Notes: a model not told the origin generated them from the letters alone. Counted from the first letter of the stretch, positions 14,700 through 23,382 are shown. The stretch: 51,985 bases of DNA from Oscillospiraceae bacterium (GCA_902795195.1 CADBKF010000029.1:1-51985); one strand, 5' to 3'. Program-made: numbers and translations.

Positions 14700-16420
14700 G
14701 CCGCGCCACCCCCTGTCTGGGAGGCGTAGATCTCCCGGTAGATCGGGCAGCTTTCGAGCAGCTCCCGGTGGGTGCCGGCGCCGACGAGCCTGCCCTGGTC
14801 GAGCACGAAGATGCGGTCTGAGCGCATGGCCGTGGTGACGCGCTGACTGATGATCAGCTGGGTCCTGCCCCGGATGCGCTCGTTGAGCGCGGTGCGCAGG
14901 GCCTTTTCGGTCAGAAAATCGAGGGCGGAGAAGCTGTCGTCGAAGATGTAGATGGGCGCCTGCTTGACGATGGCGCGGGCAATCGAGACGCGCTGCTTCT
15001 GCCCGCCGGAGATGTTGCCGCCGGAGGGCGTGAGCACATGGCCCAGGCCCTTCTCCCGGCGGGAGATCAGGCCGGAGAGCTGCGCGATCTCGGCGGCCTC
15101 GGCCACCTGCGCGTCGCTGGCGCTCAGATCGCCCATGCGGATGTTGTCGGCGATCGTGCCGGCGTAGAGCATGGGCCGCTGCAGGGCGCAGCTGACGTTG
15201 CGGCGGATCGTGCTGCCGCTGTATTCGGCCGCGTCCACGCCATCAAAGCGGACCGTGCCCTCGGTGGGGCGCCGGAAGGCCAGCAGCAGGGACACCAGCG
15301 TGCTCTTGCCCGAGCCGGTGCCGCCGATGACGGCCACCCTGGACCCGGCGGGGATGTGCAGGGAAATGTCCTCGAGCGCGGCAGCGTCCGCGCCCTCATA
15401 GCGGAAGCTCACGTGCTCAAGCGTGATCTCGCCCGAGAACTGAACGCTTTCGTCGCAGGCCTCCGGCGTGGTTTCGGTTTCGGTGATCTCGGAGATGCGC
15501 CGGGCCGCGACCCGGGCGTGGGGCAGCATGATGATGGCCCACATGGCGGAAATGAGGCTCGAGAGCACGATGGACACGTACTGAATGACCGCGAAGATGT
15601 CGCCGGCGCTCAGCCCCGCGCCGCGCTCGAGCCGCACCGCGCCGAAGCGCACGATGCCCAGCACCGCCAGGTTCATCAGCACCGTGGCGATGGGCGCGAT
15701 CAGCTCCATCGTCACATTGGCGCGGATCATGTGTCCGGTCATCTCGGTGATGGCCGCGTAGATGCGCTCGTGCTCGCGGGGCTCACGGCTGAAGGCGCGG
15801 ATCACGCGGATGCCGCGGATGCGCTCGCGCATGAGGCCGTTCTGCACGTCAAAATACTTGTCGGAGATCTCCCAGAGGCTTGCCAGCTTCTTCGACAGGA
15901 TCAGCACCAGCCCCAGCACCAGCGGCACCGTGGCCAGCATGATGAGCGAGAGATAGAAGTCCTTTTGCATGCACAGCAGCGTGCCGCCCAGGAACATCAG
16001 TGGAATGATCACGATGCTGCCGCAGAGCAGACCGGCCGCCCAGGCGAGCGTGCCGGCGTCGTGGGTCATTCTGGTGACCAGCGCGGCGGTGCCCAGCTTG
16101 CCGACCTGTTCAAAGCTCATCTCATTGATCTTTTGAAACATGGCGTTGCGCAGATCGCGGGTGAAGAAGGCCGTGATCCGGGTGGCGAAGTAGTAGCCGG
16201 CCAGCACGGCGCCCAGGCTCAGCCCGGCCAGCGCCAGCATCCACAGGCAGCTGCGGACGATCTGCGCATAGCTGCCCGCCGAGCCGTAGACGCCCTGGTC
16301 GAGGATGCGGCTCATGATCGTCGGCAGCGTGAGGTTGCAGACCACGGAGATCAGCATGAACAGCGTGGCCAGCGCGATTTGTTTCTTGTAGGGCAGTAAA
16401 AATCGGAGTAGTTTTTTCAA
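14696..16420 (-). CDS. ABC exporter half-transporter, degenerate ATP site subunit
   Basis: A 574-residue permease-ATPase with six membrane helices and an ATPase domain. Walker A (GGTGSGKST) and signature (NISGGQKQR) are intact, but Walker B reads IYIFDDSFSALD, with Asp in place of the catalytic Glu, and the H-loop is IISQRVTT, with Gln for His. This is the signature of the non-catalytic site in heterodimeric exporters, and the neighbour supplies the working site. The start is TTG at 16420, five bases after AGGAGGG; no ATG is nearby. First gene of the two-gene operon. Confidence 0.92.
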   Translation of the reverse strand: MKKLLRFLLPYKKQIALATLFMLISVVCNLTLPTIMSRILDQGVYGSAGSYAQIVRSCLWMLALAGLSLGAVLAGYYFATRITAFFTRDLRNAMFQKINEMSFEQVGKLGTAALVTRMTHDAGTLAWAAGLLCGSIVIIPLMFLGGTLLCMQKDFYLSLIMLATVPLVLGLVLILSKKLASLWEISDKYFDVQNGLMRERIRGIRVIRAFSREPREHERIYAAITEMTGHMIRANVTMELIAPIATVLMNLAVLGIVRFGAVRLERGAGLSAGDIFAVIQYVSIVLSSLISAMWAIIMLPHARVAARRISEITETETTPEACDESVQFSGEITLEHVSFRYEGADAAALEDISLHIPAGSRVAVIGGTGSGKSTLVSLLLAFRRPTEGTVRFDGVDAAEYSGSTIRRNVSCALQRPMLYAGTIADNIRMGDLSASDAQVAEAAEIAQLSGLISRREKGLGHVLTPSGGNISGGQKQRVSIARAIVKQAPIYIFDDSFSALDFLTEKALRTALNERIRGRTQLIISQRVTTAMRSDRIFVLDQGRLVGAGTHRELLESCPIYREIYASQTGGGAA

Positions 16421-16472
16421 GTGCTCCCTCCTTTCCGGGGAGGTCAGACAGGCGGCAGATGGAGAGGCGAAT

Positions 16473-16485
16473 TCAAATCATTTGA
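16473..16485. promoter_or_regulatory. Perfect 13-bp palindrome in the exporter leader
   Basis: TCAAATCATTTGA, a 6-1-6 inverted repeat about 50 bases before the exporter start. MarR- or TetR-type operators often look like this, but no regulator is encoded beside it. Confidence 0.35.
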
Positions 16486-16604
16486 TACATTGCCGCTTCT
16501 GTCGATGGGTGCAGCTGCTTTGCCGGCGCGCGGGCATTGGGTCCCGGGCGGGCGCGGCCATTGGGAAGCCGCGGTGAGAGGAGGGTCCGGCAAAGCCATT
16601 CACA

Positions 16605-16633
16605 AATATGACATAGAAACCCGGAAATGTCAA
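16605..16633 (-). promoter_or_regulatory. Likely promoter of the ABC exporter operon
   Basis: Minus strand: TTGACA (16628-16633), a 17-base spacer and CATATT (16605-16610). The -35 directly follows the rlmH terminator. Confidence 0.6.
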
Positions 16634-16634
16634 G

Positions 16635-16671
16635 AAAAAAGCGATCTGCAGGCCCTGCAGATCGCTTTTTT
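16635..16671 (-). terminator. Terminator after rlmH
   Basis: AAAAAAGCGATCTGCAGG and its complement CCTGCAGATCGCTTTTTT meet with almost no loop. It could work in both directions but is placed to end rlmH. Confidence 0.85.
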
Positions 16672-16726
16672 GCGGTTTTTGGTAACAAATCCATAACACT
16701 ACCCACTAATCACTAGCCACTAGCCA

Positions 16727-17209
16727 CTACTTATGGTACCGGCTGCCGGCCTGAATGCTCTCGGCGCGGTAGAGCTGCTCAAGCAGCATCACCCGGGCCA
16801 GGTGGTGCGGGAAGGTCATGGGGGAAAAGGACAGGCGGAAATCGGCCTGCTGCTTGACGGACGGGTCGATGCCGAAGGACGAGCCGATGAGGAAACAGGC
16901 CGCGCCCTTGCCGGCGGTCTTGACCTCGGCCAGCTTTGCCGCCAGCTGCTCGGACGAGAGCTGCCGGCCCTCGGGCGTGAGCACGCAGAACCACGCGCCC
17001 TTGGGGAGCTTTTCGCGGATGAGCTGCGCCTCGTGCGCCAGGCCGTCGGCAATCTGCGCCGCGGAGGGATTGTCCGGCAGCCGGTGCTCCGGCAGCTCCA
17101 GCAGCGTGAAGTCGCAGTAGCCCCTGAGCCGCTTGCGGTACTCCTCCACCGCCTCGAGATAAAATTTTTCTTTTAGCTTCCCAACGGCAATGACAAAAAT
17201 ATGAAACAT
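16727..17209 (-). CDS. rlmH: 23S rRNA (pseudouridine1915-N3)-methyltransferase RlmH
   Basis: A 160-residue SPOUT-fold methyltransferase, the usual length. IAVGKLKEKFYLEAVEEYRKRL at the N-terminus, FLIGSSFGID (the SAM-binding knot) and the C-terminal EQLYRAESIQAGSRYHK are diagnostic. It methylates pseudouridine 1915 in helix 69 of 23S rRNA on whole ribosomes. The start at 17209 follows GAGGAA. A longer open frame upstream only reads through the GTAGTGGCCGATG repeat and is rejected. Confidence 0.95.
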   Translation of the reverse strand: MFHIFVIAVGKLKEKFYLEAVEEYRKRLRGYCDFTLLELPEHRLPDNPSAAQIADGLAHEAQLIREKLPKGAWFCVLTPEGRQLSSEQLAAKLAEVKTAGKGAACFLIGSSFGIDPSVKQQADFRLSFSPMTFPHHLARVMLLEQLYRAESIQAGSRYHK

Positions 17210-17220
17210 ATTCGTTCCTC

Positions 17221-17300
17221 GTAGTGGCCGATGCCCACATCGGCCATAGGGGTGCGGTACGCAACAAGGCATTATGGCCGATGTTGGCATCGGCCACTAC
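17221..17300. repeat. GTAGTGGCCGATG palindromic element (copy 1)
   Basis: An 80-bp element with inverted ends GTAGTGGCCGATG and CATCGGCCACTAC; each end also forms its own hairpin (GGCCGATG/CATCGGCC). A related copy is at 35676-35777. Its first 27 bases are identical to 43577-43603 inside ileS. Beyond it, GGACGGCAGGTTGCCGTCC (about 17324-17342) is a further small hairpin. Confidence 0.9.
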
Positions 17301-17393
17301 GGGTGCAGCGGAAATCGGCACACGGACGGCAGGTTGCCGTCCCTACGCTGAATGCTGAATAATCGCTGTCAACTAACCACTAACCACTACCCA

Positions 17394-17897
17394 CTAATAC
17401 GGCAAAAGCGGGGCGCTGCCGTCGTCCTCGGCGGGCTCTACGGCGCGGATCTCGGCGTCGTAGCTGTAGCTCTCGCTCACGTGCACGTTGATGATATCGC
17501 CCAGCATCGCGCCGAGCAGGGCCTTGCCCAGCGGCGACTCGAGCGAGACTCTGCCCTGGGAGGGGTCGGTGCGCACGGTGGAGACTACCTGCACGGTCAT
17601 CTCCTCCTCGTCCTCGGGCAGCCACAGGGTCACGCGGTCAAAGAGCTGCACGCCGCCCTTCTGGGCGTCCTCGTCGATGATCTGCGCGGTTTTGATCATG
17701 TTCTGCAGGTAGCGCATGCGGCTGTCGTTCTGCCGCTGGGCCTGCTTGGCGGCCTTGTACTCGTAGTTTTCGCTGAGGTCGCCGTATTCGCGGCAGCGCT
17801 TGACCTCCTCCATGATCTTCGGGCGGATGTTCATCCGGCGATCCTCGAGCTCGGCCTCCATCATTTCAATGTCTTTTTTGGTCAATTTTTCATGCAT
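17394..17897 (-). CDS. GreA/GreB family transcript cleavage factor
   Basis: A 167-residue Gre-factor protein that rescues stalled RNA polymerase. The N-terminal coiled coil (about residues 1-78) carries REYGDLSENYEYKAAK, the conserved tip with acidic residues, and the C-terminal FKBP-like domain contains SPLGKALLGAMLGD. Genuine GreA is usually ~158 residues, so it may be GreA or a paralogue. A 20-residue upstream extension is rejected because AAGGTGA lies before the internal ATG at 17897. Divergent from the XRE gene. CCACTAN heptamers sit directly at the 3' end (17370-17397). Confidence 0.88.
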   Translation of the reverse strand: MHEKLTKKDIEMMEAELEDRRMNIRPKIMEEVKRCREYGDLSENYEYKAAKQAQRQNDSRMRYLQNMIKTAQIIDEDAQKGGVQLFDRVTLWLPEDEEEMTVQVVSTVRTDPSQGRVSLESPLGKALLGAMLGDIINVHVSESYSYDAEIRAVEPAEDDGSAPLLPY

Positions 17898-17974
17898 GAT
17901 TGTCACCTTGATTTCTGTCTCCGGCTTCTGTATGCTATTGATTGTCATATTATACAAAAAAAGGAGACATGATT

Positions 17975-18313
17975 ATGAATTTTGCTGAAATTTCCTGCGA
18001 AAATGTGCGCACTCTGCTGCAGGCGCGGGGCTGGTCGCTGCGTCGCCTTGCCCAGGAAGCGGGCCTGTCGGCCTCCACCCTGTCCGAGGCGCTGCGCAGC
18101 CGCCACGGCCTGTCGGTCGATGCGCTGTGCCGCGTGGCACAGGCGATGGGCGTCACCGTCGAGGCGCTGTGCAGCCCGGCCTTCGACGCCCGGCAGCCCC
18201 AACGCCAGCCCGGATCGCCGCAGGCCCCGGCCTCCTACGCCCTGCTTGATGCGCACGGCAGGGCCGTGGTGGACGCGGTGCTGGCCCTGGAGCTCGACCG
18301 GATGCGCCAGTGA
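17975..18313 (+). CDS. XRE family HTH transcriptional regulator
   Basis: A 112-residue protein with one HTH_3 domain at about residues 8-60 (LLQARGWSLRRLAQEAGLSASTLSEALRS) and a proline- and glutamine-rich linker followed by a short helix (residues 88-112), perhaps for dimerisation. The start at 17975 lies 8 bases after AAGGAG; an ATG six bases earlier is too close to that site. Divergent from the Gre factor; target unknown. Confidence 0.82.
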   Translation: MNFAEISCENVRTLLQARGWSLRRLAQEAGLSASTLSEALRSRHGLSVDALCRVAQAMGVTVEALCSPAFDARQPQRQPGSPQAPASYALLDAHGRAVVDAVLALELDRMRQ

Positions 18314-18325
18314 TTTGCATTTGCA

Positions 18326-18366
18326 GCAGGACGGCCAAAATTGGCCGTCCTGCTGTCATTTTTTAT
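18326..18366 (+). terminator. Terminator after the XRE gene
   Basis: GCAGGACGGCCAA pairs with TTGGCCGTCCTGC, followed by TGTCATTTTTT. Confidence 0.88.
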
Positions 18367-18406
18367 ACTAGAATGCAATAAAACCATTCAATCGTTTTAT
18401 TGCAGT

Positions 18407-19879
18407 TCAGTATGATCGGCTGTAGCGCCGGGTCATGGTCAGGATCTCTTCGGCCAGCGCCTCGTCGGGCATTTCGGTCAGACGCCAGCTCCAGTTTTCG
18501 GGCTTGACGATGCCGGGCTCGTTCATGCGCGCCTCGCCGCCGAGCTCCAGCCAGTCCTGCATCTGGGCCACAAAGAGGTTGGCGACCGAGCCCATGCCGC
18601 CGCGCAGAATGCCGCGGAAGAGGCCTTCGTCCACGTTGAGGCCGAAGTAGTCGATGGCAAACTGCCGCTCGCTGCCTGGGGCCTCGTCCCACCACTGCTG
18701 CAGCGTCACGTTGTCGTGCGTGCCGGTGTAGCAGATGCAGTTGGGCTTGAGGTGGTGCGGCAGGTACTTGTTGTCCGGGCTGTCGAAGGCGAACTCCAGG
18801 ATCTTCATGCCGGGCCAGCCGGAGCCCTCCTGCAGGGCCAGCACCTCGGGCGTCATGTAGCCCAGATCCTCGGCAATGAATTCGGTGTCCGGGCAGGCGG
18901 CCTTGATGGCGTCCACAAAGGCCATACCGGGGCCCGGGACCCACTTGCCGTTTCTGGCGGTCTCGTCGCCGTAGGGCACGCTCCAGTAGCTCTCCAGCCC
19001 GCGGAAGTGGTCGATGCGGATGACGTCAAAGCAGCGGGCCGAGGCGCGCACGCGCTCGATCCACCAGGCAAAGCCGGTCTTCTCGTGCTTGGGCCAGTCG
19101 TAGAGGGGGTTGCCCCAGAGCTGGCCGTCCTCGGTGAAGGCGTCGGGCGGGCAGCCGGCCACGCCGATGGGGTTCTTGTGCGCGTCGAGCTGGAACAGCT
19201 CGGGGTACATCCACACGTCCACCGAGTCATAGGGCACGTAGATCGGCAGATCGCCGATGATCTTGATGCCCTGCTTGGTGGCGTAGGCGCGCATCTGATC
19301 CCACTGGCCGTAGAACAGGTACTGCAGGAAGCAGAAGAAGCCGATGTCGTCCTTGAGCTCCTCGCGGTAGCGCTCGAGCGCCGCGGGGTCGCGGTTTGCG
19401 GCCTTCTCCGGCCACTGGGACCAGGGCAGCATGCCGAACTTGCGCTTGAGGGCCATGAACATGGCATAGTCCTCGACCCAGGGATTGGCCGCGCGGAAGG
19501 CTGCGAAGGCCTCCCTGCAGCGGGTCCTGCCGCGGTCATAGGCCTTTTCCAGCACCGGATAGCGGTAGTAGAACATGGCGCCGTAATCCACGCGGCCGGG
19601 CGCGCCGAACCAGCAGTCGGCGAGGTCCGCCTCCTCCAGCAGGCCCTGCTCGATCAGAGTCTCGAGGTCGATGAAATAGGGGTTGCCCGCGTAGAAGGAG
19701 CTGCTCTGGTAGGGGCTGTCGCCCACGGAGGTGGGGCCGATCGGCAGGATCTGCCAGTAGCTCTGGCCGGCCTTGGCCAGAAAATCAATGAATTCGCGGG
19801 CCTCCTTGCCCAGAGTCCCGATGCCGTATTTCGTCGGAAGGGAGGAGATATGAAGCAAAATGCCGCTGGAGCGTTTCAT
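18407..19879 (-). CDS. malQ: 4-alpha-glucanotransferase (amylomaltase) MalQ
   Basis: A 490-residue GH77 enzyme of normal length that transfers alpha-1,4-glucan chains and releases glucose in maltodextrin and glycogen metabolism. Visible: RSSGILLHISSLP at the N-terminus, GDSPYQSSSFYAGNP, the nucleophile segment VIRIDHFRGLE, the acid/base FIAEDLGYMTPEV, and TGTHDN. Cytoplasmic. The start at 19879 follows AAGGTGA. No sugar transport genes adjoin, so it is a stand-alone enzyme here. Confidence 0.95.
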   Translation of the reverse strand: MKRSSGILLHISSLPTKYGIGTLGKEAREFIDFLAKAGQSYWQILPIGPTSVGDSPYQSSSFYAGNPYFIDLETLIEQGLLEEADLADCWFGAPGRVDYGAMFYYRYPVLEKAYDRGRTRCREAFAAFRAANPWVEDYAMFMALKRKFGMLPWSQWPEKAANRDPAALERYREELKDDIGFFCFLQYLFYGQWDQMRAYATKQGIKIIGDLPIYVPYDSVDVWMYPELFQLDAHKNPIGVAGCPPDAFTEDGQLWGNPLYDWPKHEKTGFAWWIERVRASARCFDVIRIDHFRGLESYWSVPYGDETARNGKWVPGPGMAFVDAIKAACPDTEFIAEDLGYMTPEVLALQEGSGWPGMKILEFAFDSPDNKYLPHHLKPNCICYTGTHDNVTLQQWWDEAPGSERQFAIDYFGLNVDEGLFRGILRGGMGSVANLFVAQMQDWLELGGEARMNEPGIVKPENWSWRLTEMPDEALAEEILTMTRRYSRSY

Positions 19880-19957
19880 GATCGTCACCTTTTCTTTTTT
19901 TCATTATTGGCGCCGCGCGAGCCCCTGTTTCATCACGGAGGCCGCGCGCTAACTTAA

Positions 19958-19986
19958 ATTATACCAAATTTTCGCCCGGGATGCAA
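19958..19986 (-). promoter_or_regulatory. Promoter of malQ
   Basis: Minus strand: TTGCAT (19981-19986), a 17-base spacer and TATAAT (19958-19963). Confidence 0.82.
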
Positions 19987-20058
19987 CCGAAGATTTTGCA
20001 GTTTTGTGCGGATTTTTTCGCGATTTGTTCTGCGGGCGCAGATTTTCCGTTCTGGGAC

Positions 20059-20087
20059 TTGCACTTTTTCAACCGGTATGCTACAAT
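20059..20087 (+). promoter_or_regulatory. Promoter of the 259-aa membrane protein gene
   Basis: TTGCAC (20059-20064), a 17-base spacer and TACAAT (20082-20087). Confidence 0.8.
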
Positions 20088-20142
20088 AGCTAAAATGCGA
20101 TAAAATTGCGATAAAAGCGCAATCAAATTCTGGAGGAAAGCA

Positions 20143-20922
20143 ATGAAACAATCCAAGCTTCCGCGGCTTGTGATGCCGGCGGCCCTGCTCTGCGGGCTGA
20201 TCGGCGCCGCGCTGCGGATCTATCAATTTACCGCCTGCATGGAGGAGAACGGGCTGGTCCGCGTCGGCAGTCCCATTCTCTACCTGGAGCTGGGCTTCAC
20301 GGTGCTGATGCTCCTTCTGCTGGGCATCCTCTGCGGCGGGCTCAACAAGACCCTCGGCAGCGAGCACAACTTCTACGCCGGCCCCGGCTACCTGTTCTTC
20401 CAGCTGGTGGGCGCGGTGTGCGTGTTCTACGGCGCCATGCAGCGGCTGATCGGCGGCGAGGGCACCTTCCTGTTCATCTGCGGCATGGAGGCGGCGCTGT
20501 GCCTGGCCGCAGCGGCGCTGCTCTACGGCCGGCAGAGCAAGGTGGTCTTCTGGCTGCTGATCCTCTCGTGCCTCTATTTCGGCGGTCAGCTGATCTTCGA
20601 CTTCCGCCGCTGGAGCACCGACCCGCTGGTGATCCACTTCTGCTTCCGGCTGCTGGCGCACGTGACCGGCATGCTGGGACTGCTGCACCTGGCGAGCTTC
20701 CCGCTGTCCGTCGGCCGCAAGCGGCTGACGATCTTCTGGATCGTGTGCGCCGTGGCCTTTACGCTGATGCTGATCCCCGATTATCTGATCGGCCACACCC
20801 TGACGCTGGGCGAGCTGATGATCCCGCTGGGTCTGGCGATCTGGCTGGCCAGCCACGGCCTGTGCCTGCTGCGCCCCGCCGTGCAGAACGAGCGCGCCGC
20901 CGCGGCAGAGAGCAGCGAATAA
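20143..20922 (+). CDS. Unrecognised polytopic membrane protein
   Basis: A 259-residue protein with about seven hydrophobic segments (near residues 12-28, 45-65, 82-98, 107-123, 130-146, 165-182, 190-208 and a last pair towards 225-245). No family motif is recognised. The C-terminus ends in an acidic, alanine-rich cytoplasmic or external tail. The start at 20143 follows GGAGG. It has its own promoter; the small peptide ORF at 21007 follows by 84 bases. Confidence 0.7.
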   Translation: MKQSKLPRLVMPAALLCGLIGAALRIYQFTACMEENGLVRVGSPILYLELGFTVLMLLLLGILCGGLNKTLGSEHNFYAGPGYLFFQLVGAVCVFYGAMQRLIGGEGTFLFICGMEAALCLAAAALLYGRQSKVVFWLLILSCLYFGGQLIFDFRRWSTDPLVIHFCFRLLAHVTGMLGLLHLASFPLSVGRKRLTIFWIVCAVAFTLMLIPDYLIGHTLTLGELMIPLGLAIWLASHGLCLLRPAVQNERAAAAESSE

Positions 20923-21006
20923 GCCGCGTCGCCTGCACGGCGATGCTTCATGCAGCCCCGGCGCGGCCGCTCTGTGTCCGCGCGAAAGAAGGAGGCGAAC
21001 CCCCAA

Positions 21007-21126
21007 ATGCAATTTGAACCCCCCGAGCTGAAGGTCATCCGTTTCGAGACAAAGGACATCCTCACCGCTTCCTTGATCTCCACAGATGGTGACGCCGAAT
21101 CTGATCCCATCAGCTCCGGCGAATAA
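21007..21126 (+). CDS. 39-residue acidic peptide resembling clostridial RiPP-precursor-like small proteins
   Basis: ATG at 21007 is preceded by AAGGAGG (11 bases, a little long). The product starts MQFEPPELKVIRFETKDI and continues to LISTDGDAESDPISSGE. The leader pattern, with PEL-V-I-FE-kDI followed by a short Ser/Thr/Asp-rich tail, is common among small uncharacterised clostridial peptides sometimes suspected to be ribosomally made, modified peptide precursors. No maturase or transporter adjoins, so a modification role here is speculative. Confidence 0.55.
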   Translation: MQFEPPELKVIRFETKDILTASLISTDGDAESDPISSGE

Positions 21127-21191
21127 GCGCCGTCTGATTTGAAATTCCGGCAGGATGGCATCACATGCTGTCGTATCGTCCGCTTTTTCGG

Positions 21192-21326
21192 AAAAAGGGC
21201 CTGTTGCAAAATGCTCTGTCATTTCGAGAGACCGCGAGAAATCCGTTCCTATTTCACGCTTTTTCACGTGAAAAGTACGGATTTCTCGGTCGTGACAGGT
21301 TCGTGCATTTTGCAACAGGCTCTTTT
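21192..21326. mobile_element. MITE-like element with terminal inverted repeats (copy 2)
   Basis: The left end AAAAAGGGCCTGTTGCAAAA and the right end TTTTGCAACAGGCTCTTTT are inverted copies with one or two mismatches. The interior shares TCTGTCATTTCGAG, GAGAAATCCGTTCCT and ACGGATTTCTCGGTCG with copy 1 at 10386-10541; the central ~30 bases differ. It lies downstream of metG and likely terminates it. Confidence 0.85.
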
Positions 21327-21351
21327 GTTGCTGCGCCGGAAGGCGCGTTTT

Positions 21352-23382
21352 TCAGCAGAGGCGGCTGCCGGCGGGGATGGCGTCGTCGAGCATCAGCAGG
21401 TGCAGCTGCTCGCCGCGCTCGGCGGACAGGAGCATGCCGCAGCTGAGCTGGCCCATCATCTTGCGCGGGGCCAGGTTGGTCACGGCGACGAGGGTCTTGC
21501 CCACCAGGTCCTCGGGCTTGTAGAACTTGGCAATGCCGGAGAGGATCTGCCGCGGGGTGCCGGTGCCGTCGTCGAGCTGGAACTTGAGCAGCTTCTTGGA
21601 CTTCTTCACATTCTCGCAGGCGAGGACCTTCACCACGGTCATCTCGACCTTGGTGAAATCGTCGAAGGCGATCTCGGGCAGCGGCTCGGGCAGCGGGGCC
21701 TCGGTCTTGTCATTCTGAGGCTGCGCAGCGGCCGATGCATCTTTTCCCGCCTCGGCTTCATTCTGCTCAGAAGGACCGGCCTCGGGCGCAGGGCTCTGCG
21801 CGGCCAGCAGGCCGTCGAGGTATTCCAGCTCCTTGGCCAGGTCGATGCGGGGGAACAGGGCGGGGCCGGCCTGCACGGCAGCGTCGCGCGGCAGGGTGCC
21901 GAAGAAGCCCATGGACTCCCAGCTGTCGTCGTCCGAGCCGATGCGCTTTGAGATCTCCGCCGCGGTCTCGGGCATGAACGGGGTCAGCAGGCCGCCGCAG
22001 ATGCGCAGCGTCTCGAGCAGGTTGTACATGACCCGGGCCAGGCGGGGCTTACGGCTTTCGTCCTTGGCCAGCTTCCAGGGCTCGTTTTCGTCGATGTACT
22101 TGTTGGCGCGGGCAATGACCTTGAACACCTCGCCCAGCGCGTTCTGGAAGGCGAACTTTTCCATCTGCTCGGTGTACATGTGCACCAGATCGCAGGCCAT
22201 GGTGACGAGCTCGTCGTCCTTCGCCTCGTCCTCCTCCTGCTCGAGCGGCAGCCGGCCGCCGAAGTACTTCTGCACCATGGCGACCGTGCGCGAGAGCAGG
22301 TTGCCCAGGTCGTTTGCCAAATCCACGTTGATGCAGTTGATCAGGCTCTCGTTGGTGAAGTTGCCGTCGGAGCCGAAGGGGAAGGTGCGCAGCATGAAGA
22401 AGCGCAGCGCGTCCACGCCGTAGCGCTCGGCCAGAAGATAGGGGTCGACCACATTGCCGCGGGACTTGGACATCTTTTCGCCGTTGAAGTTCAGCCAGCC
22501 GTGGCCGTAGACCTTCTTGGGCAGGGGCAGCTCCAGGCTCATGAGGAAGGCCGGCCAGATGATGGAGTGGAAGCGGACGATCTCCTTGCCCACAAAGTGG
22601 ACGTCGGCGGGCCAGAACTTGTCCAGATCGTGATATTTTTCGTTCATGAAGCCCAGGGCGGTCATGTAGTTGAACAGGGCGTCGACCCACACATAGACCA
22701 CGTGGCCCGGGTCAAAGTCCACGGGCACGCCCCAGGTGAAGGAGGTGCGCGAGACGCACAGGTCCTCCAGGCCGGGCTTGATGAAGTTGTTGATCATTTC
22801 GTTGACGCGGGAGGCGGGCTCCAGGAAGGTGCCGGTCTCGAGCAGGGCCTGGACGCGGTCGGCGTATTTGCTCAGCCGGAAGAAGTAGGCCTCCTCCCGG
22901 GCGGGCTTGACCTCGCGGCCGCAGTCGGGGCACTTGCCGTCGACGAGCTGGCTTTCGGTCCAGAAGCTCTCGCAGGGCGTGCAGTAGAGGCCCTCGTAGT
23001 AGCCCTTGTAGATATCGCCCTTGTCGTACATGGCCTTGAAGATCTTCTGGATCGAGGCCACGTGGTAGTCGTCGGTGGTGCGGATGAAGCGGTCGTAGGA
23101 GATGTTCATGAGCTTCCACAGGTCCTTGACGCCGCGCTCGCCCTCGACGATGTTGTCCACAAACTGCTGGGGGGTGACGCCGCTTTCCCTGGCCTTGGTT
23201 TCGATCTTCTGGCCGTGCTCATCGGTGCCGGTCAGGAACATGACCTCGCAGCCCTGCATGCGCTTGTAGCGCGCCATGACGTCGGTCGCCACGGTGCAGT
23301 AGGCGTGCCCGATGTGCAGCCGGCTGGAGGGATAGTAAATCGGGGTGGTGATGTAGAATTTGTTTTTGCATTGTTCGCACAT
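21352..23382 (-). CDS. metG: Methionine--tRNA ligase with C-terminal tRNA-binding domain
   Basis: A 676-residue class I synthetase. HIGH motif in RLHIGHAY, zinc knuckle CTPCESFW with CPDCGRE, KMSKSRGNVVDP for the KMSKS loop, and a C-terminal EMAP/Trbp111-like OB domain (residues ~570-676, VEMTVVKVLACENVKKSKKL). The start at 23382 follows AGGAGG by 8 bases; an upstream ATG at 23424 is rejected. Between the anticodon domain and the OB domain is a low-complexity linker (A, E, P, Q). Its codons at 21708-21735 hold TGTCATTCTGAGGC, the core of the repeat that also lies in mutL. Confidence 0.96.
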   Translation of the reverse strand: MCEQCKNKFYITTPIYYPSSRLHIGHAYCTVATDVMARYKRMQGCEVMFLTGTDEHGQKIETKARESGVTPQQFVDNIVEGERGVKDLWKLMNISYDRFIRTTDDYHVASIQKIFKAMYDKGDIYKGYYEGLYCTPCESFWTESQLVDGKCPDCGREVKPAREEAYFFRLSKYADRVQALLETGTFLEPASRVNEMINNFIKPGLEDLCVSRTSFTWGVPVDFDPGHVVYVWVDALFNYMTALGFMNEKYHDLDKFWPADVHFVGKEIVRFHSIIWPAFLMSLELPLPKKVYGHGWLNFNGEKMSKSRGNVVDPYLLAERYGVDALRFFMLRTFPFGSDGNFTNESLINCINVDLANDLGNLLSRTVAMVQKYFGGRLPLEQEEDEAKDDELVTMACDLVHMYTEQMEKFAFQNALGEVFKVIARANKYIDENEPWKLAKDESRKPRLARVMYNLLETLRICGGLLTPFMPETAAEISKRIGSDDDSWESMGFFGTLPRDAAVQAGPALFPRIDLAKELEYLDGLLAAQSPAPEAGPSEQNEAEAGKDASAAAQPQNDKTEAPLPEPLPEIAFDDFTKVEMTVVKVLACENVKKSKKLLKFQLDDGTGTPRQILSGIAKFYKPEDLVGKTLVAVTNLAPRKMMGQLSCGMLLSAERGEQLHLLMLDDAIPAGSRLC

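Larger units (their letters stand above)
16421..16726. other. Intergenic region upstream of the ABC exporter operon
   Basis: No gene seen. From right to left on the minus strand it holds a CCACTAN heptamer stretch (about 16700-16730), the rlmH terminator (16635-16671), a likely exporter promoter (16605-16633), a GC-rich leader of about 180 bases, and a perfect 13-base palindrome TCAAATCATTTGA (16473-16485) that could be a repressor site. No regulator gene adjoins. Confidence 0.6.

Noticed and set aside
17210-17290. N-terminal extension of RlmH (MPTSAIMPCC...)
   Set aside because: It only reads the palindromic repeat. A similar false peptide appears from the copy at 35676. The internal ATG has a ribosome binding site and gives the family length.
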